A DNA stretch of 9,522 nucleotides from Lachnospiraceae bacterium (lineage in GTDB: Bacteria; Bacillota; Clostridia; Lachnospirales; Lachnospiraceae): positions 1 to 9,522 of the forward strand of contig JAGCSS010000361.1 of assembly GCA_017964055.1 (NCBI GenBank), read 5' to 3'. Under the pieces are notes generated by a model. It made no database searches and was not told where the DNA came from. It saw only the letters and a list, made by a program, of their open reading frames with translations. How positions within the stretch are numbered: position 1 is the first letter of the stretch; each line of letters begins with the position of its first letter. Below are positions 1 through 5,667 of this stretch, one piece after another. A program made the position numbers and the translations under genes.

Positions 1-2
1 AA

Positions 3-269
3 TGGTTCTGGTATATGGAGGGCGATACGCTCTATATCCACAGGAGCTGGACCGGATTCTGCATATTTATCGTGGAACTGTCTGACAGCTATACCCACAA
101 AGTGCGGGTGAACCGCGATCCCGAACAGTACGCCGGCCGGGGCGCAGACGAGGACTGCGAGCGCTTAAATAAGCTTCTCGACTACATGATCAAGCAGCCT
201 TATGACTATTACACGGAGTGGATCGAGGAGACCGCGGACAGCATAAAGAACGCGAAGAAGGGGGACTGA
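3..269 (+). CDS. C-terminal part of an uncharacterised protein (5' end outside window)
   Basis: The reading frame is open from the left edge to the TGA at 267-269. The first in-frame ATG (15-17) has no Shine-Dalgarno site before it, and the residues upstream (W-F-W-Y) read as ordinary protein, so the gene most likely begins outside the window. The visible 89 residues start with a Trp/aromatic-rich stretch containing E-G-D-T-L-Y-I-H-R-S-W-T-G-F-C. This is followed by alternating hydrophobic residues that suggest a beta-rich core, then an acidic helix-like tail ending in a Lys-rich end. There is no signal peptide or membrane segment in this part. I do not recognise a named domain. From memory the H-R-S-W-T-G style occurs in small uncharacterised Clostridia proteins, but I cannot assign a function. 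The next gene starts 1 nt after its stop, so the two are probably co-transcribed and translationally coupled. Confidence 0.7.
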   Translation, partial: WFWYMEGDTLYIHRSWTGFCIFIVELSDSYTHKVRVNRDPEQYAGRGADEDCERLNKLLDYMIKQPYDYYTEWIEETADSIKNAKKGD

Positions 270-270
270 T

Positions 271-612
271 ATGGCGACGATCAATGTTTATGAGCAGTAT
301 TTCAAAGCACAGGGCACTTTTAACGGAGTAAAGCGCAAGGCCGCGCTCGTGATGCTGGTCTCGGATTCGGAGGCCGGGCAGATCAGGTATACCGCGGGAG
401 TGACATTTTTCCCGCATAAGAACGATGAGGATTTTGCGGTGTCCTACGATGCCTTCTTCGAAAAAGTCCTGTACGAAGGCAAGGGCCGCAGATCTAAGAA
501 GAAAGAGCAGGCTTTTCTGGATTCGTTCCGTGAGACGGTCGATGCCGTCGCAGCAGAAGCAGGGGGCAAAGTGCTGTGGGACGAGCCGCTGAGGGAAGCG
601 CGTAGAGGATAA
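271..612 (+). CDS. Small conserved-looking hypothetical protein
   Basis: This 113-residue ORF starts at an ATG preceded by a strong purine-rich site (AAGGGGGA, about 258-265, 5-6 nt spacing) that overlaps the end of the upstream gene. It ends in TAA at 610-612. The protein has no signal peptide or transmembrane stretch, so it is probably cytoplasmic. The N-terminal half (residues 1-60) has alternating hydrophobic and charged residues and a V-T-F-F-P-H segment, consistent with a beta-sheet fold. The middle has a very basic run (G-K-G-R-R-S-K-K-K-E, about residues 71-80) that could contact nucleic acid or another polyanion. The C-terminal third looks helical and acidic. I do not recognise a family with a known role. 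Tight spacing to the preceding gene suggests the two products act together. The following lipoprotein gene begins 28 nt downstream and may belong to the same transcript. Confidence 0.8.
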   Translation: MATINVYEQYFKAQGTFNGVKRKAALVMLVSDSEAGQIRYTAGVTFFPHKNDEDFAVSYDAFFEKVLYEGKGRRSKKKEQAFLDSFRETVDAVAAEAGGKVLWDEPLREARRG

Positions 613-640
613 AAAAGCAGCGTTGTGGGAGTTTTTTGAA

Positions 641-1756
641 ATGAAAAATCGTTTTTTGACCCTTTGCGGGGTTTTGATCCTGGCCTGCCTGCTGGCAGGC
701 TGTTCTAAGAATGCGGCCAATGGGGAGAATTCCGGCCCGACGCCGGTGATAACCGTGACGGAAGCGCCGAAACAGACGGAGGTGCCGACGCCGACCGATG
801 CCGCAGAGCCTGCGGTGACTTCCGGGCCGGATGTGACAGCCACACCGACTCCCGAGCCTACACCCACTCCTGTACCGCAGGAGGCGATCGATGAGGCGGT
901 CCGCATTGCGGCTGCGCACGGACTGAGAGAAGAGGACCTGCACGGCGAGTATGCCCTGTTCCTGGATTTTGCCGAAACGGCTGAGAGTAACGAGAATCTG
1001 AGCGGATACAGAGAAATACTGTACCGGATATTTCCCGTGATCGCGGATAATACGGAGTATATCGACTGCGAATATCTGCTGGAAAGTGAGGCAGGCCTGA
1101 GCATCATTGATAACGAGATAACAGATGCGCATCGCGGCGAATATCATTGGGACATGAATACGGTCATGGTCAATACGAGAAGGGAAGAACCCATCGATCA
1201 CCGCTGGCCCGCTACCGTATTCCATGAGCTCATGCATTTTGTGGACCACAAAGCCGGGAGTGACTATGATGACTGGTATTATTTCCTGGACGATAAGGTG
1301 CTTACATTAACTGACTTCCTTAATCTGTCGGATGCGGACATGAGCAGGGCACAGCCGCTCTGCGCGACGGACTATATCGTGGAAAGCGGCGCAGAACTGT
1401 TCACCGCAAAGTATTTTACGGGCGCGACACAGTCGTACTATGAATCGTGCCAGTTTTTGTCGGGGCTAGAGTATATCTACGGTACGGAAAGAGTGAAGGA
1501 GTTGTTTTTCAGCACCGATTCCGATGTGAAGTCCGCAAAGATATTCTTTGACGCGGGCTATTCGTATGACCGGTACGCCGATGCAACCGCCTCTCTTAAC
1601 TGGCTGACATATCCGGAGCAATGCGTCAGGCCGGACAACTATATATCACCGGAGGAGATACTGACCGATCTGTATAAAGCCGAGCTCGGAGACGGATGGG
1701 AGACGGACAGGGAATTCAGGTATATCCTGGATACTTATACTGCGGACTGGGATTAG
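641..1756 (+). CDS. Lipoprotein with zinc-metallopeptidase (HExxH) domain; ends at TAG
   Basis: I chose the ATG at 641 over the in-frame TTG at 623, because GGGAG at 627-631 lies 9 nt upstream and the product then begins with a clean type II signal peptide. The basic start M-K-N-R and a hydrophobic core lead into the lipobox L-A-G-C, with Cys21 as the lipidation site. Residues about 30-80 form a Thr/Pro/Glu-rich linker typical of surface lipoproteins crossing the wall. The enzyme domain carries H-E-L-M-H at 195-199 (two zinc-binding His plus catalytic Glu). Glu248 or Glu252 in Y-I-V-E-S-G-A-E is a plausible third ligand, as in gluzincins. The protein would be anchored on the outer face of the membrane; its substrate is unknown. 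The TAG at 1754-1756 is followed in the same frame by a long open frame encoding a GH3 hydrolase, so this may be the first half of a longer 795-codon gene. The peptidase call is good; the specific family is not identified. Confidence 0.82.
   Translation: MKNRFLTLCGVLILACLLAGCSKNAANGENSGPTPVITVTEAPKQTEVPTPTDAAEPAVTSGPDVTATPTPEPTPTPVPQEAIDEAVRIAAAHGLREEDLHGEYALFLDFAETAESNENLSGYREILYRIFPVIADNTEYIDCEYLLESEAGLSIIDNEITDAHRGEYHWDMNTVMVNTRREEPIDHRWPATVFHELMHFVDHKAGSDYDDWYYFLDDKVLTLTDFLNLSDADMSRAQPLCATDYIVESGAELFTAKYFTGATQSYYESCQFLSGLEYIYGTERVKELFFSTDSDVKSAKIFFDAGYSYDRYADATASLNWLTYPEQCVRPDNYISPEEILTDLYKAELGDGWETDREFRYILDTYTADWD
1754..1756 (+). other. In-frame TAG between peptidase and GH3 ORFs
   Basis: The codon sits in the same frame as both flanking ORFs. 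Reading through it would join 371 residues upstream to 423 residues downstream. It is the only TAG used as a stop among the genes of the window: the others end in TGA or TAA. A single C-to-T change would make it from CAG (Gln). Whether it is a real terminator, a nonsense mutation, a leaky stop or a sequence error cannot be decided from this window. Confidence 0.75.
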
Positions 1757-1765
1757 TGCGAGGTA

Positions 1766-3028
1766 TTGAACTCGAAGGTATACGCGGACCTTCCTTTTGA
1801 GCCGATACTGCTTTGTTCACCTCCGGCACCCGTGATCATCGACGGCGAATTGACTCTGGGAGCCTACGCAACCTGGACGGATCCCGACACGGGAAGAACG
1901 GTACAGGGAGCGATAAATGCGGAATATGATTTTGAAAGGGAAAAAACGACCGGTTACAGACTGATCGATATGGAAGAGATGGAATACAGATTATTCAGCG
2001 GAGCATATGATATCAGCGCAATGACACTGCATGAGAAGATACTGCAGATGTGCGTGATCACGCCCGAACAGCTAGGAAACTGGAATATGACCTCTGCAGG
2101 GAAGAGAGAGCTCGCGGCGCTCGAGAAGTACCCGGTGGGAGGCGTGATCTTTTTTGAGGATCAGCTGCAGGACCCCGATCAGACGCGGGAGATGCTTGCT
2201 CAGCTTCAGGAATATGCCAAGGAGGCGGGACTGCCCCGGCTGTTCCTGTGCGTTGACGAGGAAGGCGGCAAAGTGGCGCGCATAGCGAATAATCCCGCTT
2301 TCGGCATAGAGAATCCGGGGCCGATGAAGAATATCGCCACGGTGGAAGATGCGCTTGAGACCGGACAGTACATAGGGAAATACCTCAGTGATCTCGGGTT
2401 TAACGTGGATTTCGCCCCTGACGCGGACGTGCTGACCGCTCCGGGCAGCAAGATCATCGGGGACAGGTCGTTCGGCGATGATCCCGGGAAGGTCACGGAG
2501 TATGCCGCGGCCGTATCCGACGGACTGCAGGAGTACGGGATACTCAGCTGTTTCAAGCATTTCCCGGGACACGGAGCGGTAGAGGCCGACACGCACGAGG
2601 GCCTCGCGTACACTGACAAATCGCTCGAGGAGCTTATGGCCTGCGAGATCATTCCCTTCGCGAAGGCGAAAGAGCTGGGCGTCGATATGGTAATGGCTGC
2701 GCATATCTCGGTTCCGGCTATACTCGGAGACAATACGCCGTGTTCTCTGTCCGAATACATGCTGACGACGGTGCTCAAAGAGCAGCTCGGTTACGACGGA
2801 CTCGTTATCACCGACGCCCTGAACATGGGCGCAGTCACCAAGGACCTCGCGGAAGGCGAAGCCGCAGTAATGGCGGTGAAGGCAGGCGTCGACATTCTGC
2901 TGATGCCTCCGGACCTCGACGCTGCGGTCGAGGCGATCGAAGCTGCCGTGGCTAACGGCGAGATCCCGGAAACGCGGATCGATGAAGCAGTGGAGAAGAT
3001 ACTGGCAAAGAAAAAAGAGCTCAGATGA
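1766..3028 (+). CDS. NagZ-like GH3 beta-N-acetylhexosaminidase (possibly downstream half of an interrupted gene)
   Basis: The product is a glycoside hydrolase family 3 enzyme of the NagZ type, which removes N-acetylglucosamine from peptidoglycan fragments. With the TTG at 1766 as residue 1, the signatures are D-E-E-G-G at 164-168, G-D-R-S-F-G at 232-237, and K-H-F-P-G-H-G at 264-270. These are followed by Asp275/His277 of the catalytic dyad (D-T-H), with Asp350 in I-T-D-A-L-N-M-G as the expected nucleophile. All key residues are intact. The GH3 domain begins only near residue 86; the first ~80 residues (with T-W-T-D-P-D-T-G) are a separate, beta-looking segment. There is no signal peptide. 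The TTG has only GAGG 2 nt away, and the in-frame ATGs at 1970, 1979 and 2021 lack properly spaced ribosome-binding sites. The shared frame and lack of a start signal suggest it was made as a continuation of the upstream lipoprotein. The domain call is firm; the start is not. Confidence 0.85.
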   Translation: MNSKVYADLPFEPILLCSPPAPVIIDGELTLGAYATWTDPDTGRTVQGAINAEYDFEREKTTGYRLIDMEEMEYRLFSGAYDISAMTLHEKILQMCVITPEQLGNWNMTSAGKRELAALEKYPVGGVIFFEDQLQDPDQTREMLAQLQEYAKEAGLPRLFLCVDEEGGKVARIANNPAFGIENPGPMKNIATVEDALETGQYIGKYLSDLGFNVDFAPDADVLTAPGSKIIGDRSFGDDPGKVTEYAAAVSDGLQEYGILSCFKHFPGHGAVEADTHEGLAYTDKSLEELMACEIIPFAKAKELGVDMVMAAHISVPAILGDNTPCSLSEYMLTTVLKEQLGYDGLVITDALNMGAVTKDLAEGEAAVMAVKAGVDILLMPPDLDAAVEAIEAAVANGEIPETRIDEAVEKILAKKKELR

Positions 3029-3036
3029 GCTCTTTT
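3013..3036. terminator. Bidirectional intrinsic terminator between convergent genes
   Basis: A perfect 10-bp inverted repeat (AAAAGAGCTC at 3013-3022, GAGCTCTTTT at 3027-3036) has a 4-nt loop. The A-rich left arm and T-rich right arm make it a terminator for both strands. It serves the GH3 gene on +, whose TGA (3026-3028) lies at the loop and stem base, and the alarmone synthetase on -, which ends at 3053. Confidence 0.85.
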
Positions 3037-3052
3037 AATTTCGGGTACATTT

Positions 3053-3811
3053 TTACAGCTCCGTTATCCGGTTGCGTATCTCCTGCATACGTCTGTCCAG
3101 ACGCGATATTTCCGCGGCGCATTCGGACAGCTCGCCGGCCAGTTCCTCGGCCTCGGAGCCGGTGAATTCCTTCTCGGAGCGCTTATAATGGAGCGTATGC
3201 TCGAGGCTTGCCCAGAAGTCCATTGCGATCGTGCGCAGCTGAACTTCGACCTTTACCGATTTCTTTTCATTGTGCAGGAATATCGGTACTTCCACTATCA
3301 GGTGCAGGCTGCGATAGCCGCTGGGCTTGGGATTCTTGATGTAGTCCTTGCGCTCGACGAGTGTTACGTCGTCCTGCTGCAGCAGACAGTCCGCGAGCAG
3401 GTAGATATCGTCTATGTATGAGCAGACCACACGCACGCCGGCGATGTCATTAAGACCTTCTTCGATGTCTTCCACCGAAAGACCGATCTTTTTGCGGCGG
3501 ATCTTGCGCATGATGCTTTCGTATGATTTTACGCGGGATTTGATCGATTCAATGGGATTGCGATCCAGGTTCAGGGAGAACTGTTCGTTAAGTATCTTGA
3601 ACTTGGTCTCGACCTGCATGATCGCGCATTGATAGAAAGTCATCATCTGCTCGATCGGAAGCATATTTACTTTAACGAAATCCAGGAACTCGTCCGACAT
3701 GAGATTATCCCGGATCATGTCCTCCGAAAGACGGGGCATGATCGCCGGGAGACTGTTTTCTATCCGCTTCAGGCTTGCCTGAATTTCATTGTCCAGTTCT
3801 TTTTCTGTCAT
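3053..3811 (-). CDS. Small alarmone synthetase (RelQ/YjbM-like GTP pyrophosphokinase)
   Basis: The enzyme transfers pyrophosphate from ATP to GDP or GTP to make (p)ppGpp, the stringent-response alarmone, in the cytoplasm. I chose the ATG at 3811 because GGTGGAG lies 5 nt upstream. A longer open frame to 3919 exists, but its extra residues include the translated ribosome-binding site (G-G-G-V-N). The 252-residue product has a helical N-terminal part (1-85). The synthetase domain follows: a basic S-R-V-K-S-Y motif at 92-97, D-I-A-G-V-R-V at 122-128, Y-I-K-N-P-K-P-S-G-Y-R-S-L-H at 157-170 (nucleotide and acceptor binding), and E-V-Q-L-R-T at 189-194 with catalytic Glu189. M-D-F-W-A-S-L-E-H follows. 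There is no HD hydrolase, TGS or ACT domain, so it is a synthetase-only protein. It is slightly longer than the roughly 210-residue B. subtilis RelQ. Synthetase-only RelP-type assignment is also possible. Confidence 0.92.
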   Translation of the reverse strand: MTEKELDNEIQASLKRIENSLPAIMPRLSEDMIRDNLMSDEFLDFVKVNMLPIEQMMTFYQCAIMQVETKFKILNEQFSLNLDRNPIESIKSRVKSYESIMRKIRRKKIGLSVEDIEEGLNDIAGVRVVCSYIDDIYLLADCLLQQDDVTLVERKDYIKNPKPSGYRSLHLIVEVPIFLHNEKKSVKVEVQLRTIAMDFWASLEHTLHYKRSEKEFTGSEAEELAGELSECAAEISRLDRRMQEIRNRITEL

Positions 3812-3838
3812 GTTAACTCCACCACCCTTTCTGAATCT

Positions 3839-3844
3839 ATTATA
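3839..3844 (-). promoter_or_regulatory. Possible -10 element for the alarmone synthetase gene
   Basis: On the - strand this reads TATAAT, a full match to the sigma-A -10 consensus, placed about 27 nt before the chosen ATG at 3811. I see no good -35 hexamer 16-18 nt upstream, so the call rests on the -10 alone. If used, the transcript would begin near 3832 and exclude the longer start candidate at 3919. Confidence 0.4.
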
Positions 3845-3903
3845 CATGCTTTCCTGCGAAGGGTGATTAACAAAAGGTAAACAATCGGTTAAGATCGTAT
3901 TAA

Positions 3904-4170
3904 TCATGTGTTGCGGCAATCCTTTAAGGTTCTTTTTGCCGAAGGCTCGCTCTTCTTAAATATAGTAAACCTTCCGAATATCCACGCTCCGATGGTGAAC
4001 GTGATCGCCGGGATGTTCAGACCGGCTATCACCAGAAGCGTGATGATGAAGGGCAGCGCGACAAGGAATGTTACAACCTGAGCCACGCCCCAGGATTCTT
4101 TCATCGCATATTCAAACAGATCTATAAATGCTCCAAGCCCTATGAAGATTGTGATTATTGTCATCGTCAT
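3904..4170 (-). CDS. Small multi-pass membrane protein of unknown function
   Basis: This 88-residue ORF starts at an ATG with GGAGGG about 7 nt upstream and ends in TGA. Hydrophobic segments lie at about residues 3-20, 28-49 and 51-68. These are followed by a basic tail (F-K-K-S..K-R-T-L-K) that would sit in the cytoplasm by the positive-inside rule. Glu20 and Lys24-Glu25 lie between the first two segments. There is no recognisable catalytic motif or family signature. It lies 92 nt upstream of the alarmone synthetase on the same strand without a visible terminator between them, so transcription into the synthetase gene is possible. The 120 nt between this gene and the oxidoreductase terminator show no convincing promoter. 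Function unknown. Confidence 0.7.
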   Translation of the reverse strand: MTMTIITIFIGLGAFIDLFEYAMKESWGVAQVVTFLVALPFIITLLVIAGLNIPAITFTIGAWIFGRFTIFKKSEPSAKRTLKDCRNT

Positions 4171-4275
4171 GTCCTGACCCTCCGTTTCTTTGAGTCTTTA
4201 TTTCCGTGTTTTGTCTTGATCACAGTTTACGGCGCAAAGATTAATCTGTCTTTGAAGGAAGGTTAAAACCACATT

Positions 4276-4305
4276 AAAAAAGGATGGGGCTTATTTGCCC
4301 CATCC
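4276..4305 (-). terminator. Intrinsic terminator of the oxidoreductase gene
   Basis: On the - strand a 9-bp GC-rich perfect stem (GGATGGGGC with GCCCCATCC; + coordinates 4282-4290 and 4297-4305) encloses a 6-nt loop and runs straight into six Ts (4281-4276). The gene's TAA stop (4293-4291) lies in the loop, so the hairpin can fold only after the last ribosome leaves. The T-run on the - side makes it directional. Confidence 0.92.
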
Positions 4306-5244
4306 TCTGCGTACGGTGTCCATCAGTTCCATCATTTTAACAGATTCATCAAGCGGCATCGAACGGCTTTCGGTGAGGCCGTTTTTGATGCAGTCGATGC
4401 TCTCGATGAACTCATATTCGTAGCCGCTGATCTGCTTCGGAATCTCGATGTGCTTGATCAGGCGGTCGGAAGTATCATATATATTTATGTCGGAAGGGTT
4501 GTTGATGTTTTCAACGACCATGTAGCCCTTATCGCCGTGGAATATGCCCTTGCGGTCCGAGCGAGGGTAAATGCTGTGCGTGAGTACGGCCATGCGCCCG
4601 TCGCGGTAGAATACGGTGATCGATTCATCGCTGTCCACGCCGGTGTCGGCGAAACGTACAGATGACTCGATGCGCTCGATATCCTCGCCGAAGTGCATCA
4701 GCATGAAATTGATGCCGTACACGCCGATGTCGAGCAGCGCGCCGCCTGCGAGCTCGGGCCTTATGATGCGCTCGACATGCGAGATAGGATATGACAGGTT
4801 GGCGGTCAGGGTGTAGACTTTTCCAATGATGCCGCTCGCGAGAGCGTCATTGATCAGAGTGCGCGAAGGCATGTAGCGGGGCCAGATGGCTTCTGCGACA
4901 TAGACTTTTTTCTCCTTGGCGAGGCGCGCGATCTCACGTGCCTGCTCCGCGGTCTCACAGAAGGCCTTTTCGCAGAGCGCGGGCTTGCCGTGCTCTATGC
5001 ACAGCTTCATGTGTTCAAAATGATGTGAATGAGGCGTGGCGATGTACACCAGCTCCACTGCGGGATCTGAGAGCATCTCCTCATAGCTGCCGTATGCGCG
5101 GGCATAGCCGTGATCGGCGGCGAACTTCTCCGCTCTTGCAAGATCGCGCGCAGCTACCGCATAGCAGTTTATTTCCTTCATCTGTTCAAGTGTCCGTGAT
5201 ACCGTGCCTGCGATGCCGCCTGCACCCAAGATTGCGATGTTCAT
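4291..5244 (-). CDS. Gfo/Idh/MocA family NAD(P)-dependent oxidoreductase
   Basis: The protein is predicted to be a cytoplasmic dehydrogenase acting on a sugar, polyol or dihydrodiol with NAD(P). The start is the ATG at 5244, with GGGAGG 6 nt upstream. The 317-residue length is normal for the family. An N-terminal Rossmann fold carries G-A-G-G-I-A-G at 7-13. A-T-P-H-S-H-H at 69-75 and C-E-K-A at 91-94 form the cofactor and substrate edge; most members have E-K-P, so Ala94 is a mild departure. E-A-I-W-P-R-Y-M-P at 118-126 and G-G-A-L-L-D-I-G-V-Y at 167-176, with Asp172 and Tyr176, resemble the dimeric dihydrodiol dehydrogenase branch. The actual substrate cannot be read from the sequence. The gene is monocistronic: it has its own likely promoter and a strong terminator. 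It is divergent from the riboswitch-controlled operon. Confidence 0.9.
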   Translation of the reverse strand: MNIAILGAGGIAGTVSRTLEQMKEINCYAVAARDLARAEKFAADHGYARAYGSYEEMLSDPAVELVYIATPHSHHFEHMKLCIEHGKPALCEKAFCETAEQAREIARLAKEKKVYVAEAIWPRYMPSRTLINDALASGIIGKVYTLTANLSYPISHVERIIRPELAGGALLDIGVYGINFMLMHFGEDIERIESSVRFADTGVDSDESITVFYRDGRMAVLTHSIYPRSDRKGIFHGDKGYMVVENINNPSDINIYDTSDRLIKHIEIPKQISGYEYEFIESIDCIKNGLTESRSMPLDESVKMMELMDTVRRGWGK

Positions 5245-5277
5245 GCTGTGCCTCCCGTATATGTATTTTTAAATGGA

Positions 5278-5307
5278 CTGCAGCCGCCTTAAGCCGGCGG
5301 ATTGCAG
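5278..5307. repeat. GC-rich interrupted dyad in the oxidoreductase leader
   Basis: CTGCA-g-CCGCC (5278-5288) faces GGCGG-at-TGCAG (5296-5307) across a 7-nt centre. It lies between the oxidoreductase start codon and its predicted -10, covering the expected transcription start. It could be a repressor operator or a short hairpin at the 5' end of the mRNA. There is no T-run on the - strand immediately after it, so it does not look like an intrinsic terminator. Confidence 0.5.
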
Positions 5308-5311
5308 TATT

Positions 5312-5341
5312 ATTTTAGCATGTCGGCGATCATGCACTCAA
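5312..5341 (-). promoter_or_regulatory. Likely sigma-A promoter of the oxidoreductase gene
   Basis: On the - strand TTGAGT (5341-5336) is followed after 18 nt by TAAAAT (5317-5312). The match is good but not perfect in both hexamers. Transcription would start near 5305, giving a leader of about 60 nt that contains the dyad at 5278-5307. Confidence 0.5.
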
Positions 5342-5429
5342 TGTATTATCCTGTGGTTTTCACTCCGTTTTGCAGCTTATTTACCAATTCAGAGCGAGTT
5401 AGATGGGACTAATTTGTCTATTTTGGCGA

Positions 5430-5458
5430 TTGCCATATTCGCTGAAGAAGCCTATAAT
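5430..5458 (+). promoter_or_regulatory. Strong sigma-A promoter of the riboswitch/ABC operon
   Basis: TTGCCA (5430-5435) is separated by exactly 17 nt from TATAAT (5453-5458): five of six and six of six consensus bases. Transcription would start near 5465, just before the riboswitch. This is the best promoter in the window. Confidence 0.85.
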
Positions 5459-5465
5459 TAGATCA

Positions 5466-5560
5466 AACCCATGGGGGAGTAGCAAGCTCTAACCTAAGAG
5501 CAGCAAGTCAACATCCTGGCGGTTTTTTGCCTGGCTTGCTTTAATTTGCGAGACTCATGT
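5466..5560 (+). promoter_or_regulatory. yybP-ykoY family Mn2+ riboswitch aptamer
   Basis: The conserved family elements occur in order. G-G-A-G-T-A-G-C is at 5476-5483, G-T-C-A-A-C-A-T at 5507-5514 is followed by C-T-G-G-C, and G-C-G-A-G-A is at 5548-5553. The helices also fit. P1.1 pairs CATGGG (5470-5475) with CTCATG (5554-5559). P2 is GCTCT (5486-5490) with AGAGC (5497-5501). P3 is AGCAAG (5502-5507) with CTTGCT (5535-5540), capped by a GGC/GCC helix. In known members the two long arms dock and bind Mn2+, turning on efflux genes. Here the aptamer begins directly after the promoter and controls an ABC/FtsX transporter. The call rests on remembered consensus and pairing by hand, not on a covariance model. 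Confidence 0.88.
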
Positions 5561-5577
5561 ATGCTTTGCCATACATG
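5556..5577 (+). promoter_or_regulatory. Alternative hairpin competing with riboswitch P1.1
   Basis: CATGTATG (5556-5563) and CATACATG (5570-5577) form a perfect 8-bp stem with a 6-nt loop. Its left arm shares bases 5556-5559 with the 3' strand of P1.1, so the two helices cannot coexist. It is the natural candidate for the Mn2+-free fold. Confidence 0.65.
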
Positions 5578-5607
5578 GATCCTGCCCTTTTTTATATGAA
5601 AACAGTG

Positions 5608-5641
5608 AGACCGGATATGGCGTGAGCATATCCGGTCTTTT
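5608..5641 (+). terminator. Riboswitch expression-platform terminator
   Basis: A perfect 12-bp stem (AGACCGGATATG at 5608-5619, CATATCCGGTCT at 5627-5638) with a 7-nt loop is followed by a short T-tract (TTTT at 5638-5641), 27 nt before the ABC ATPase start. The weak T-tract suggests incomplete termination. Its left arm G-G-A-T-A-T-G-G-C (5613-5621) can instead pair with GCCAT (5568-5572) plus ATCC (5579-5582) at the riboswitch exit, an antiterminator. Confidence 0.8.
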
Positions 5642-5667
5642 AACGTATATAGGAAGGAGTCAGGAAA

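Noticed and set aside
683..700. Perfect 7-bp hairpin (GCCTGCC / GGCAGGC, 4-nt loop)
   Set aside because: It lies inside the lipoprotein signal peptide and arises from the Ala-Cys-Leu-Leu-Ala-Gly codons. There is no T-run and no regulatory placement.
838..882. Short repeated ACNCC-type codons as a tandem repeat
   Set aside because: This is the coding sequence of the Thr/Pro/Glu linker of the lipoprotein. The repetition is at amino-acid level with varied codons, not a DNA repeat unit.
190..1249. Two long open frames on the - strand (190-1107 and 494-1249)
   Set aside because: They lie antisense to three well-supported + genes, have no ribosome-binding sites, and show Ser/Arg/Val-rich low-complexity composition where they mirror the Thr/Pro linker codons. 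They are shadows of the + strand genes.
2072..2778. Long - strand open frames opposite the GH3 gene
   Set aside because: The + strand frame carries intact GH3 catalytic motifs; the antisense frames have no start signals or recognisable domains.
3812..3919. N-terminal extension of the alarmone synthetase to 3919
   Set aside because: The extra 36 residues include the translated ribosome-binding site, the TATAAT lies inside the region, and the extension would overlap the upstream membrane protein gene.
5588..5593. T6 run after CCTGCCC considered as a terminator tail
   Set aside because: The nearest stable stem (5556-5577) is 10 nt away and cannot be extended to the Ts. The 5608-5641 hairpin is the better terminator.
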